A stretch of DNA of 64,000 bases, taken from positions 58,888-122,887 of the forward strand of contig CAJNOJ010000296.1 in NCBI GenBank assembly GCA_905250025.1, given 5' to 3'. The position numbers and the translations under genes were made by a program. The stretch comes from Adineta ricciae (taxonomy: Eukaryota; Rotifera; Eurotatoria; Adinetida; Adinetidae). This document shows, piece after piece, positions 19,852 to 30,537 of the stretch. Position 1 is the first letter of the stretch. Each line of letters opens with the position of its first letter. The notes below the pieces were generated by a model. The model ran no database searches. It worked only from the letters and a program-made list of their open reading frames with translations, and had not been told where the DNA came from.

Positions 19852-21951
19852 AGCACCTTGAATAGCTGTCATCGCTCTCTCCATCGACACACATGCATCC
19901 AACCATTGGTCCATGTTCACACATATACGAAGAACGAAATCTAATGAATGACACTGAGCTTCTAACAATACTCGGTTCTGCCATGTTGATATCTGAGTCG
20001 AAAGATACACAAAATACTTCATTCCAAACAATGTCATTGTCAACAGAGTTGTGATCGATGAGCCCAACAGATATATTCCACAGCCCACTTCAAGCACATT
20101 CTTGTTGTTAAACGTGATCAACGAAAGAACACCATTGATCAGTCCGACAATCATGAAGAGAATCGTCAATGCAAAACTCACCTTGACAATCGATGTTTGA
20201 TGAAAGATGTCTACATCTGGAATGATGTGATAGGCGAGAATAGCATCCAGCGACAAGCCAAACCCACTCGTGCTGAACTGACACCGACTTCCATAGTGAC
20301 ACGAACGACAGACGCAAATCGACCGTGTCGGACAGTCGGCTGAATCTTGGAAACATTGACCATCGTTTTCACAGTGATTTCGACCGAAACAGTCAAACTT
20401 CATCTCATGATCGAACCTGAAACAGTTCGCCAGACGTTTGTTTCGGTGATGATAACACAGACAAAGATGAACATCGTCTCGGAAACACTGCAGATGTGGC
20501 GAATACGCTTGACAGATGACATGATAGGATTTCATTCGACGAACAAGATGCAGTCGGGCAACTGTGTCGTTAACTAACTCGGAGATGGATGGGCAGCGGT
20601 GAGAGCGACGAATATGTCGAGTTATTGTCAAGGAGTGGTTATAAACTGGCTGAAGAACAACTAGATAAAATGTCTTGTCGAGTGTTTCGATGAACGTCAA
20701 ATGAAATGGATGTGACCAGTACACGCGAAGTGAATGAGTGGCTTGTGAAATCGTTTGTAAAATTGTTGATCTTTGTGGTGACGGTTTGAAAATGTCGTCA
20801 GCAGGATCATGTTGAACGATGCGAATGAAGTGAACGAAAACTGAATGAGACAGGCGAATATCGGACTCAAACATGAGATCGATTCGAGTGTCAATGAACT
20901 GACATCGACTTCCACTAAAGCCCTTCGGACAGATACAAAAATATTGCGGATTCATCGATGACAGCATGAAATCGTCATGTGAAACACATACGCCGTTGTT
21001 TTCACATGGAGAACTTGAACAGACCGGACTGCGAACATAACATCGAGAGCCAAAGTAGTTCTCTCGACAAACACAGATCGATCGGTTGTCACTCGAGAAG
21101 CCAACACAGACAGAGTGTACTGAACAATCGCAGCGATGTGCAATGTCACACTGTTCTCCTGACCATCCTGCATGACATCGACAAAAGGTCTGTTTTGTGG
21201 TGAGATAGGTGATGCATGTGCCATGAACACAGATGTTGTCGGACGGACAGGTTTGAGCCGGTGAATTATCAGATGGAATATTAACGATGAGTGCAAGTCG
21301 ATGGACTGGTAGGAAAGAGAACTTCACTGGATGAACGAGACTTGATCGATGTACTAGTGAATGTTTGTCAAAGATGTCGATGTGGATGGAATAGGTTCGA
21401 TTTGCATGTTTTGGTCGAGTAGCATAGAGTAAATAGAGGTTGATCTTGGTTTGACAGTCTCGAATGGATAGGTAGGTGAACTGTTCGAACGAATGGATGG
21501 TTCGTTGAGGCGAATCGTCGATGAGCATGACAAGAATGGCAAAGAGAGTTTGTCTTGCTTGTGCTGGAACGTGGAATCTAATAGCTAGTGAGATTCGTTG
21601 ATTTTGGAACTGACACTGGTTTCCGTAGTAGGAGGGTGGACAGAGGCAGATGCTTGTATAAAGGTTGGCTGACTTATTGAGCCAAACACGTAAGTCAAGG
21701 CCACGATTACAGCGAGCTTGATCCAGAAGAGNNNNNNNNNNNNNNNNNNNNNNNNNNNNNNNNNNNNNNNNNNNNNNNNNNNNNNNNNNNNNNNNNNNNN
21801 NNNNNNNNNNNNNNNNNNNNNNNNNNNNAAGTCGGAAACAAGTATGTTGATTTCCGGTGGATTGATTATTTGTAAAGTAGAGATTGATTTGTGGTAAGGC
21901 GAGGATGCAATGAACAAAAATAGAATAGAATATATATTTCATGGGCAACAT
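19852..21951 (-). CDS. LDLa-EGF-7TM receptor, N-terminal and EGF part (copy A, continues at 3582)
   Basis: The frame starts at ATG 21951 with a signal peptide (MLPMKYIFYSIFVHCILALP), then is interrupted by a 97-N gap (21732-21828). It continues with the EGF repeats and the first TM helices seen in copy C. It ends at the contig join inside the SMER-A-MTAIQGA segment after TM3. Its last 221 bases equal 3362-3582, where the rest of the 7TM domain is found. Relative to copy C, the LDLa repeats (roughly 600 residues) are absent between the signal peptide and LLDQARCNRG. They are either inside the under-sized gap or really deleted. Confidence 0.75.
21732..21828. other. Assembly gap (97 N)
   Basis: Run of undefined bases inside the N-terminal region of the copy A large receptor. 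Comparison with copy C suggests the true missing sequence may be about 1.8 kb. Confidence 0.9.
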
Positions 21952-24641
21952 TTCTTTTTCAAAATAGAATCAATTTTATATTCTTCAGTTGAGTGGAACA
22001 AAAAGGGAGTGATCTGTTGTATTCTTAGAAAGACAAAATCTCGTTGTTGATGTCAAGAAAGCAAATATTTTATAAGAAGTGCATTGCATTATTCAACGTT
22101 AACGGCCCTACTTTTCTTGTAAAAACACGTGCACAAATATTGAATTGAAGCGACTAAGTCAAGTTCGAATTTTCTGAGTACTAATTTTTAATAGCATACA
22201 AATAGTCAATTAACATCAGTTCTTTTTTTTCTCAGATCTTCATTTATATATCCGATGGATTTTCTGTCAAAATAAGTCGAGTGAAGAAATTATTTCTTCT
22301 GCTATCAGGTAGCAAATAGACGTATGATCTCATCATGAACGTGGCTTCGGGGTTTTGTCGACGAATGCAGTAAACGATTAAAAATGTGACTGAGTATAAA
22401 TTACTGTTCGTTATTGTGGATATTAATTAATGCAAACAGCTAAATGGTCATTGTCAATGAAGTATGCGAATGTGTCATCAGCGATACTACTTCACATAAA
22501 GTCTTCATTTCAATTCGCTTTATTTGAATTTGATAAACTTGATTACATAGACTATATATTGATTGTAACGAAGTTATAGATTCTCTGAGAAGCACTGTGT
22601 ACCATGTGGGCATAGCAATGATGAATGCTTCTATGAATATGATATAATATATGAATATTGTGTCTATATTACCATTGGCGATGACTTTTTGTGAGTACTA
22701 ATTCAACGGCAATTGAGCGACTCATCAATTTTTCTATGGAGCCACTTCGGTCGGAAAACAAAAGTACGTCCGAATGCGTAATGAATCTGACAAATTAATA
22801 ATGTGACGAGAAAGTGGATCATACTAACATTTAACCTTTAGATTGGAAACCTGACACGGACGTGATAAAAAATGTAAAAAGAACAGATTGACAAAAAAAG
22901 ACCATTTTACATAAGAGCTGAATTATCATCTATCATTCATATTCACGTTCTCTCCTCTTCTTCCGCGAGCTCGACAACAGAAGCAGAGTCGACAAATAGT
23001 ATATCAAAAGTAGTACCAATTGAACATGTTTCGTCGACGAGCGACGTCCACTCAGTGACATTCAATAATGTGTATTTGCAAAGTGACAAACATCTGAAGG
23101 AAACAGAGCAAGATCGAAGTTTATTCAATAGATGTGATTGGAACCGAGAGATGCAATAAATAAGAGAAAAAGAGAATGTTTAATACTTTTCGATCATTGA
23201 CTCTTTTTGTTTGGCATGTTGAACGGCTTTCTCATCTTGTTTTACCGAACACGACGAATGGTTAACAGAGGAAATCTTCGAAAGAATGTTACTCGATACT
23301 GATCCATTGGATCCAGTTTGACACGATGGCGGAGATTGTTTCTTGATTGAAGATAACAAAGTCAATGGTTTCGGTTGATATTCGGGTGGGAAATACCAAT
23401 TAACAAACATATCTTCAATAGTTGTACAATATAAAAACAAACGAATGTGCGTATAAAAAAGCCATGTTCGTTTTTTTTATAGATTACATTCTCCTACTTC
23501 AAACGTGATGTATGGGAGGAGAGGAGAGAAGGGGAAAACGATGTGAGAGAAAGAATCACATATAAATATGCGGAATGTTACAATCAGTGCCCACAAATAA
23601 TCGTCTATTCATTCGTTAGTTTACATTTTTCGTTGTTCGATTAGAAAAGAATGAAAAAATGCGCAATATCAATAAAACAATCGAAAATTGTTTTGAGTTC
23701 ATTGATGAAAATGATTCAATATATTAGTGTGCTTTGCTTTTTTGTTCAATGTATGTCTTTAAGCGATGTCGCTATTTTCTACTCCTCGAAAATGTAATTA
23801 AAGAAGCGAATGTTCCTCGACATATATTTAACATGCTTTGAAATTTCTTTTCTCCAAGTGAAAGAACAATGACAAATTCTTTAATGAAAGGATAGAATTC
23901 ATTATGACATAAAAAAGATCGAGATCTTCTTTACATAGAAGATTTCATAAGATACACGATGACATACAAAGTAGTACACGCCTGATCGTTTGTCACGACT
24001 TGTAAAGCTCCATATTGGAATGACAAGAAACGATGTACTGCACTGAAATGTTCGCTTAGTAGAAGATGATTTTAATTCAGGGAAGGATAATTCGTTTGTC
24101 TTGGCTTTGAGAAAAGCTGTCTGTAGCAGTACGACGGATGACATTCGATACAAAGTTGAATATTTTTCCATTAAGAAAATTACAAGCGTTGACATTTTTC
24201 ATGTTCATTATTCTTAGAGGGTAGAACTTCCTGACAACATTAACATTTAATCATATAAACGATCAACCCTAGAGCATTATTTGAAGGTTCAACTGGATCC
24301 ACATACTCTTTTCCTGCTTTATTTTATTTAACCCGAACTAGTTTTGTGACGATTGAAGGTTAGTGACTGAAAATGACATAATTAAGAAAAGAAATGATTC
24401 TGAATAGAGCAGAGGAAAAAGCTGCAAATAATATATTGTGTAGGAAAACCAGGACCATAGCGCTTGAAAGTCGCAGTTATGATGCACCAGGATGGCAGAC
24501 GTCCTCGTGCCGGAAGGAAAAAATGACTGTGACGCATAATATTTCCAATAGAAATAGAAAACACATAGTGAACCCGAGCACTTTTTAAATATTTTTTTCA
24601 CTTTAGTGTTAAGCTGAACGGTAGTTGTGCATTAGAACTAG
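21952..24641. other. Long intergenic stretch without a firm gene
   Basis: AT-rich, with only short ORFs. The best candidate is the minus-strand ORF at 23180-23440, listed separately. Minus-strand ORFs at 22943-23128 and 23902-24195 have no recognisable features. TATA-like text (cacatataaatatg) lies at about 23557-23570. Confidence 0.4.
23180..23440 (-). CDS. Possible small hypothetical protein
   Basis: 86-codon ORF, or 76 if started at the inner ATG (MFVNWYFPPEYQPKP). Its proline/serine-rich and then lysine-rich composition reads like real protein more than the surrounding frames do. A TATA-like element lies about 130 bases upstream on the minus strand. No family recognised. It may be the last exon of a longer gene or spurious. 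Confidence 0.25.
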   Translation of the reverse strand: MFLYCTTIEDMFVNWYFPPEYQPKPLTLLSSIKKQSPPSCQTGSNGSVSSNILSKISSVNHSSCSVKQDEKAVQHAKQKESMIEKY

Positions 24642-25732
24642 ATGATTATGATTACGTCAAACGAAACAAACTTAGAATTTGAAGCTCAACAAATCAAATG
24701 GTATGCAATGACGTTCATTCGATGCTTCTGCTTAATCATGATTCCATTTGGTATTATCGGTCATCTATTAAGTATCTTCGTTTTTACTCGTCGAACATTG
24801 AGAACGAATCCGTGTGTCATGTACCTATTTGCTGCGACTGTTTCTGGACTTCTTAGTTCGTGTTTTATTCTCCCAATGCGACTAATCCAAGCGGGATACA
24901 TCAACATCGATCCAACTCTTCATTCACTCATTGCATGCAAAATTATTTGGTTTCTTCTGTACTCGATCAGGTTTGCGTCATGATAACTGATCCGAATTTT
25001 CTATTTGAATCGTGTTTTAGATTGTTAGGTTTTTGGTTTATTGTTTTAGCATGTATCGATCGATATTTGTGTAGTTGTTCATCGGCAGACAAACGAGCGT
25101 GGAGCAGCACTCGCGTGGCTTCTCGAGCTATTCTCATCACTACTATTATGTGTTTTCTTGCTTATGTTCATATTCCTATTCACTTTCGCTTTTATATCGA
25201 GCCAGCAACACAAAAACGTGTTTGTCACAGTGCTGGTCCATTGGGTATCTATCGGAAGATCTTTTCGTTCTATAATTTGATCATCTTTGGTTTTCTTCCA
25301 CCTTTTTGCATGTTTATATTTGGATTACTTACTCTCAAACATATTCGTCATAAAACAGGACTCTGCAGAATCACCAGCACCAAACTTACAGCACTAAAGG
25401 CAAAAGTTTCAGATCGGCAATTATGTCGCATGTTATTCACCCAAGTGTTTATTTACGGCATAACAGGATCGATATTTTGCTTAGCATTTATTCACATATC
25501 AATGAATAAAAGTTCACGGAAGACTATTCTCGACATTGCGTACGAAGATTTGACTATTACAATTGTTGGAATGCTATCAAATATTGGTCCTTGCTCAAGT
25601 TTTTATTTATATACATTAACAAGTCACCTATTCCGAAAGGAATTGAAAAGTTTCTTTTACAAACTTTTTGGATATCAAGTCCAGCCCAATGATATACAAC
25701 TGACGATAACATTACAATCAAATTCATGTTAA
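24642..25732 (+). CDS. Rhodopsin-like 7TM receptor (block copy 1, two exons)
   Basis: Exons 24642-24970 and 25021-25732 with a 50-base intron (24971-25020; starts gttt, ends tttag, phase 2) give about 346 residues. Splicing produces LLYSIRLLGFWFIVLACIDRYLCS, with a canonical DRY. TM1 (IPFGIIGHLLSIFVF) has His where most class A receptors have Asn. The C-terminus is short. The unspliced frame ends in TGA inside the intron, which supports the model. The copy 2 counterpart (42299-42696) keeps only the C-terminal third because of the contig join. Confidence 0.8.
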
Positions 25733-26240
25733 TTTTTACAACTAGGATTTTATTCTATCTCCGAATTTCATTTGAATTACACGATTTTGTTTTTCTCTTT
25801 CATATAATTACATATGAATAGATCGGTCCAAATTTAATTAATCGTTTGAAGAGTATAAGAGATGAGAAGAGGAATTTGTGCAATGATGTGAATAAATGAT
25901 ATACTCATGCATGAGTTTACAATTTCTGTACGGCCTTTAAAAGTTATGATACACATCAGATCAAAGATTGACGAAAAGCCTATTAAGTAATCTTATTCAT
26001 CGTATTGACAAGAATCATTATCGATGCTAGTATACTGTATCAGAAAGATTGTCAGAGTTAAAACTCATAATCTATGTAAGCAGATTCAGTTTCTTCATAT
26101 TCCTTCAATAAGGTTTTATATATTTATCTGCAAGAGTAATGTATACATATTAAATATTGGCTGATATGATTATCTTTCACAATATAAATGAGCATTTGCG
26201 ACGTTGATTTACAATAGTATTTTTCATTTCAACAGCCAAA
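25733..26240. other. Intergenic stretch upstream of the DKNYY gene
   Basis: No gene. Conserved with 42697-43208 in copy 2. A TATAAA (26183-26188) lies 53 bases before the ATG. Confidence 0.5.
26183..26188 (+). promoter_or_regulatory. TATA box of the DKNYY-repeat gene
   Basis: TATAAA in the context cacaaTATAAAtgagc, 53 bases upstream of the start codon. The same element and spacing occur in copy 2 at 43151-43156. This agrees with a short 5' UTR. Confidence 0.45.
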
Positions 26241-26765
26241 ATGACTTCAGCTACAGTGTATACCATTCTGCTATGCTGTTTATTAATGAAGAATCAAGCA
26301 CTGGCAGGTCGTCTTCAACAGAAGTTATTCGATGATGCCGATGACGATTTGAAATATGCTTTACGATCTCTAACAACAGGAAAGCCCGCAGTAAATCCAA
26401 ACAATGTCAATTTTCCATCAGCATATGGTAAAGATAGCTACGATGTTTACTGGGCAGGCGAAAAGATCAGAGGTGTATCCGCTAGTACGTTTAAAGTTTT
26501 AGGTAGTGGTTACGCCAAAGACAGTTATGATGTTTATTATATGGGACAAAAGCTCTCGGGTGCTTCAGCTAGTACATTTCAAGATCTTGGCAATGGTTAC
26601 GCTAAAGACTCTTGGGATGTTTATTGTATGGGACAGAAGATTTCAGGTGCTTCGGCCAGCACCCTCAGAGTTCTTGGAAACGGTTATGCCAAGGATTCAT
26701 GGGATGTCTACTATTTGGGCAAGAAGATATCAGGTGCTTCAGCTAATACATTTTCTGTTGTCTGA
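26241..26765 (+). CDS. Secreted DKNYY-type repeat protein (block copy 1)
   Basis: Single-exon ORF of 174 residues. Residues 1-22 are a signal peptide ending ALA|GR. From residue 62 there are four copies of a 29-residue repeat starting at Tyr 62, 91, 120 and 149. The consensus is YAKDSxDVYYxGxKISGASAxTF followed by xxLGxG. This is the pattern of DKNYY-family proteins, which are mostly bacterial. Function unknown; secretion is predicted. The gene has a eukaryotic setting: a TATA box and AATAAA 13 bases past the stop. The copy 2 protein (43209-43733) differs at about 10 of 174 residues, all length-preserving, so it is under coding constraint. Bacterial origin is an inference. Confidence 0.75.
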   Translation: MTSATVYTILLCCLLMKNQALAGRLQQKLFDDADDDLKYALRSLTTGKPAVNPNNVNFPSAYGKDSYDVYWAGEKIRGVSASTFKVLGSGYAKDSYDVYYMGQKLSGASASTFQDLGNGYAKDSWDVYCMGQKISGASASTLRVLGNGYAKDSWDVYYLGKKISGASANTFSVV

Positions 26766-26777
26766 GAAAAATTGATA

Positions 26778-26783
26778 AATAAA
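26778..26783 (+). terminator. Poly(A) signal of the DKNYY gene
   Basis: AATAAA 13 bases after the stop codon; conserved in copy 2 at 43745-43750. Confidence 0.6.
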
Positions 26784-27176
26784 GTTGCTTTATGAACTGA
26801 AGTTTTCGATATTTTTCATGAAAAAAAATATGTTAGTACGTTGACTAATTTTGCATTCTTATTCAAGTTACACTATCCTCGTGAACATTGTTAAGAGACG
26901 TGTTTCTAGCTAAGAAGATAACGTCCGTGACAATGATTATAACAGAAAAAAAACAACGCAGTATAGAAGAGCTTGTCTGTATTTGACAAAACACAACACG
27001 TGTAACATGTTTGAACTGACGCGTGCGGTTGATCCTCTTCTGCGTATTTTCTTTTCTTTTTGCATCGTCATCCAAGCACAAACATTAGTTTGTTTTTCTT
27101 CATCGTTATAACATACACATATCGCATATTTATCGAGAACGAAGTCGATTTCATTTGTGAATTATTAAATCAAGTA
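26784..27176. other. Intergenic stretch
   Basis: No gene. The last 100 bases resemble a 5' leader and are well conserved with 44050-44149. Confidence 0.4.
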
Positions 27177-28279
27177 ATGACTACGAGTATCCTTGAACGT
27201 CAATTAGGAACAAACGGTCCTAAAGTGTCAGCAATTGGTTTCGGAGCTATGGGTTTATCTGCTTTCTATGGAACACCTGCTCCGGATGAAGAGCGTTTCA
27301 AGGTTCTTGATCGTGCTATAGAACTAGGAAGTACTTACATCGACAGTGCCGATATTTATGGCAATAATGAACAATTGATCGGAAAATATTTCAAAAAATA
27401 TCCGGAAAAACGTCAGAAGGTTAGAAGGAACGTGTCTTTTTCTCTATCGGATGGAAACGACAAACGTCGTGTCTTCTTTTCATTGAATAGGTCTTCTTGG
27501 CAACAAAATTCGCCAATGTATTTCTTCCGGATGGCACAGCTACTGTTCGCGGTGATGCTGAATATGTTCGACAATCGATTGAGAAAAGTTTGAAAAATTT
27601 ACAACTACCATATGTCGATCTTTATTATGTTCATCGAATCGATCCTAAGGTGCCTATTGAAGAAACAATGGGCGTGATGAAAGAACTTGTTGAGCAAGGA
27701 AAAATCAAATATATTGGCTTGTCTGAATGCTCAAGTGACACGATTCGTCGTGCATACAAAGTTCATCCAATCGCAGCTGTTCAAGTGGAATATTCACCAT
27801 TCAGTTTAGATATCGAACGAGAAGAAATCGGTGTTTTGAAAACATGTCAAGAACTTGGCATTGCCGTCGTTTGTTATTCACCGTTAGGTCGTGGAATGTT
27901 AACTGGACAATACAAAAGTGCAGATGATTTCGAGCAGAACGATTTCCGTCGGCACTTGCCAAGGTTTTCCAAAGAAAACTTCCCGAAAAATCTTCAATTG
28001 GTGGAGCAATTGCAGAAGTTTGCTCAGAAGAAAGGTTGCACAACAGGTCAATTGACATTGGCTTGGATATTGGCACAAGGCGAACAGTTTTTCGTCATTC
28101 CGGGAACGACAAAAATTAAAAACCTTGACGAAAACATCGGTGCAAGTCAAGTTAAATTGAGCAAGGAAGAAGTCGAGGAGATTCGACAGGCTTGTCAAAA
28201 CGCGGATACTGCTGGCGAACGTTATACCAAAGAACACAGTAAACATTTATACGGTGATTCAGCTCCGAAGAAAAATTAA
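27177..28279 (+). CDS. Aldo/keto reductase (block copy 1)
   Basis: Exons 27177-27419 and 27491-28279 with a 71-base phase 0 intron (27420-27490) give 343 residues. The start MTTSILERQLG aligns with copy 2. The NADPH-dependent AKR fold is clear: VSAIGFGAMGLS at the N-terminus, catalytic Asp and Tyr in DSADIYG, the catalytic Lys restored by splicing (VFLATKFAN), and His in YVHRIDP. The cofactor region FFVIPGTTK-IKNLDEN is near the C-terminus. It is closest to the AKR13-like group of fungi, plants and bacteria, which reduces small carbonyls in the cytosol. The donor here is gttag; copy 2 has the better gtaag. Substrate unknown. Confidence 0.9.
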
Positions 28280-28748
28280 CAATGACTTCTCAACAACAAA
28301 AATCTCGCTTTTAGCTGTAGACTCTTTTTCTCTAGCCGCGTCAATAAACTTACGAATATTAGAATTCTCTGCTAAGTTATGTAACATTTCTCAACAGAAA
28401 ACACATAATTAAAGTAAAGACTGCTAGTCCGATGATAAACCATTTCAAAATTAACATACTGAAAGAGCTTTAATCTTCAGGATGGTCAAGTTTCTATCGG
28501 TACATTTTGTTTTTGAATTTTACAAGGAAAAGTGACTGCAATCCAGAAAACGTAAAAAAGTCACTTTGCAGTAAAAAGAAATACTTGTGAGATGTTGAAG
28601 TAGGTGAAACTAACACAGGCCGAATTCTGGTTATAGGCGACGTTTAGACACTTCTATGATAAGAATCTATCAGTAAGATAACTGACAAGTTGTATTTAAA
28701 TAGATATATAACTACAGAATAGAAGCGAGTTGCTGAAAAGTAATTCAC
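28280..28748. other. Intergenic stretch
   Basis: No gene seen. Conserved with 45253-45709 apart from small indels. Confidence 0.4.
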
Positions 28749-29090
28749 ATGACTCCTTGGACTGAAATCTATCAACAAGAATGGCGTGCGAAAGGCACAG
28801 ATCAGATAAACAGCAATGGTATGTAGCAATACGAACTACTTCTGAGTACATTTGGATTTTTAAATCCCCTTCCTTGTCATTTCATACTTCAAGGTTCGCC
28901 AACTAACTACGATACCTTCATGCTCGTGTTGATTGTTCTTTGTGTAATCGGGATTGTTCTCGTTATAATTCTTATGGCGTTGGGCAAGAAATTTAAGAGA
29001 ATCAAGATAAATACTCCAACGGTTCGCCGTACCGACTCAGATAAAGACGTTTCATTCGAAAGAAAATATACTCGAGAGTCTGATGTTTGA
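28749..29090 (+). CDS. Small single-pass membrane protein (block copy 1)
   Basis: Exons 28749-28818 and 28894-29090 with a 75-base intron (28819-28893, donor gtatgt, acceptor ttcaag, phase 1) give 88 residues. The layout is a short N-terminal part (MTPWTEIYQQEWRAK...), one strong TM helix (FMLVLIVLCVIGIVLVIILM) and a basic, then acidic, cytoplasmic tail ending TRESDV. The intron is recognised because both copies share the splice sites and only the spliced frame is open in copy 1. No known family recognised. Confidence 0.6.
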
Positions 29091-29198
29091 AATAATGTTT
29101 TATGCATTGTTTTTTTCTGTAGTGGCTTTTCGTATATGAAATCGCGAAAATAAATATAATGACAGAAATCTAAGGATGTTGAATGATAGTTAAAGCAC

Positions 29199-29270
29199 AG
29201 CAGCGTGGCGCAGTGGAAGCGTGCTGGGCTCATAACTCAGAGGTCGGAAGATCGAAACTTTCCGCTGCTA
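29199..29270 (+). tRNA. Initiator tRNA-Met (CAT), block copy 1
   Basis: 72-base cloverleaf. The acceptor stem AGCAGCG/CGCTGCT is fully paired, the D-arm GCGCAGTGGAAGCG is normal, and the anticodon loop CTCATAA carries CAT. The A-U first pair and the ATCGAAA T-loop (A54, A60) are marks of eukaryotic initiator tRNA. The anticodon stem has one G-T pair. The T-stem GGAAG/CTTTC differs from copy 2 in a paired way (see findings). No intron. Confidence 0.9.
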
Positions 29271-29542
29271 CTTTCTCTTTTTCTCAGTCAAAGCTCATCT
29301 TTAACTAATTAGATGATGCAATGCACTAGTATGGAGAGTGAGATTCTCCATCATACTTTTTTTTATTCTGCATACGTCATCAAACGACAGTCAAGAACAG
29401 AACAGAACAGAAAAAAATACTATGGCAAAAGAAAATACGGCTATGCATTGGAAGAACAGAAAGAAAAGTATACGTTGCATCATGTTGTTTTGACTTCGTT
29501 CTTTTTGTGCGCACGTTATTTTCTCGAGAAACCAACTTTTGT

Positions 29543-30316
29543 ATGTCCGTTACTACATCTGCTGTTTCAAACACAGCTAAAGCTGCTCTAAGAACTCAAC
29601 ACGGTATTCTAACTCTACGACGAAGTTTATCGCAAAAAATAATAACGATTTCTTCTGTTAAGGATGGCGTAGATTGGTTAAGCCATATATTTATTCCACG
29701 CTTGCCATTAGCGCCAGTGTTACAGTAGGGGATTTCATCTGTCAATACTTACAAAGACACCATCAACATGCAAAACCATCATGTCCACCTCCAACGTTTC
29801 TACCTTGGTGGGACCGTCGGCGATCGGCGGTCATGTGTACTACAGCTGTTTTAGTATCAACACCGTGGAATTTTACAATTTCTAGAACAATCGAACGAAT
29901 ATTTCCAGGTTAGAGGAAACAACATTTCTTTGAATTTTTTCCACCTGTATCCAACAGGGAAGCAAATTGCTCAAATCGGTAAGAAAATGTTAATCAATAT
30001 CCTGGTTGCGCCAATCGGTATTAGTCTCGTCTTTACGAGTGTTACTCTTCTCAAAGGTCAAACCATTTCTGATGCGAAGAAAAAAGTGAAAGAAGATATG
30101 CCGAAAACCTATCTGGCTGGTTCATGTTATTGGCCATTTGTATCGTTTGTCAATTTCCGTTTTATTCCTTTGGATTATCGACCATTTGTTGCAAGTCTTG
30201 CCGGAGCAATTTGGAATATTTACATATCATCAGTTGCAAACAAGACACATGAAAGTTTAAATGAGTCTAAGCAATCAACATCGAATGTTTTGTATCATAC
30301 TAATAAAGATTTGTGA
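29543..30316 (+). CDS. Mpv17/PMP22 family membrane protein (block copy 1)
   Basis: Exons 29543-29603, 29663-29908 and 29958-30316, with introns of 59 and 49 bases, give 221 residues. The first donor is placed at CACG|gtattc because copy 2 has an in-frame TGA just after it, which excludes a longer exon 1. The N-terminus (MSVTTSAVSNTAKAALRTQH) is basic and hydroxylated, like a mitochondrial presequence. Then come WRRLVKPYIYSTLAISASVTVGD and the C-terminal signature WPFVSFVNFRFIPLDYRPF ending in IWNIYISS, typical of the Mpv17/PMP22 family. There are about four TM segments. Members sit in the inner mitochondrial or peroxisomal membrane. Confidence 0.85.
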
Positions 30317-30537
30317 TGTTTTTTTCTTCGAATAAAACTGTTTCAGTTGAGTTCATCAATTGATACACTATGGTATACTCATATGTTTTCCAGAAAGTCG
30401 TCGATAGTGAACATCAAGAACTCGTAGAACATATATCAATCATTTATTCAGTATCATCGTCGAAATGTAAAAAATCACAATGAAAAAGAACTACGATGAT
30501 ATCGATTAAAAGTAAATATCCGTTGGGAATATCTTGA
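30317..30537. terminator. Short convergent intergenic stretch
   Basis: AATAAA lies about 20 bases past the Mpv17-like stop (cgAATAAAactg). The convergent beta-helix gene ends at 30538. Confidence 0.5.

Noticed and set aside
23902-24195. 97-codon minus-strand ORF
   Set aside because: No recognisable feature and no comparison copy. Kept only as a note in the intergenic entry.
27060-27176. N-terminal extension of the aldo/keto reductase
   Set aside because: It uses a non-ATG start in leader sequence. The ATG at 27177 aligns with copy 2 and with the normal AKR start.
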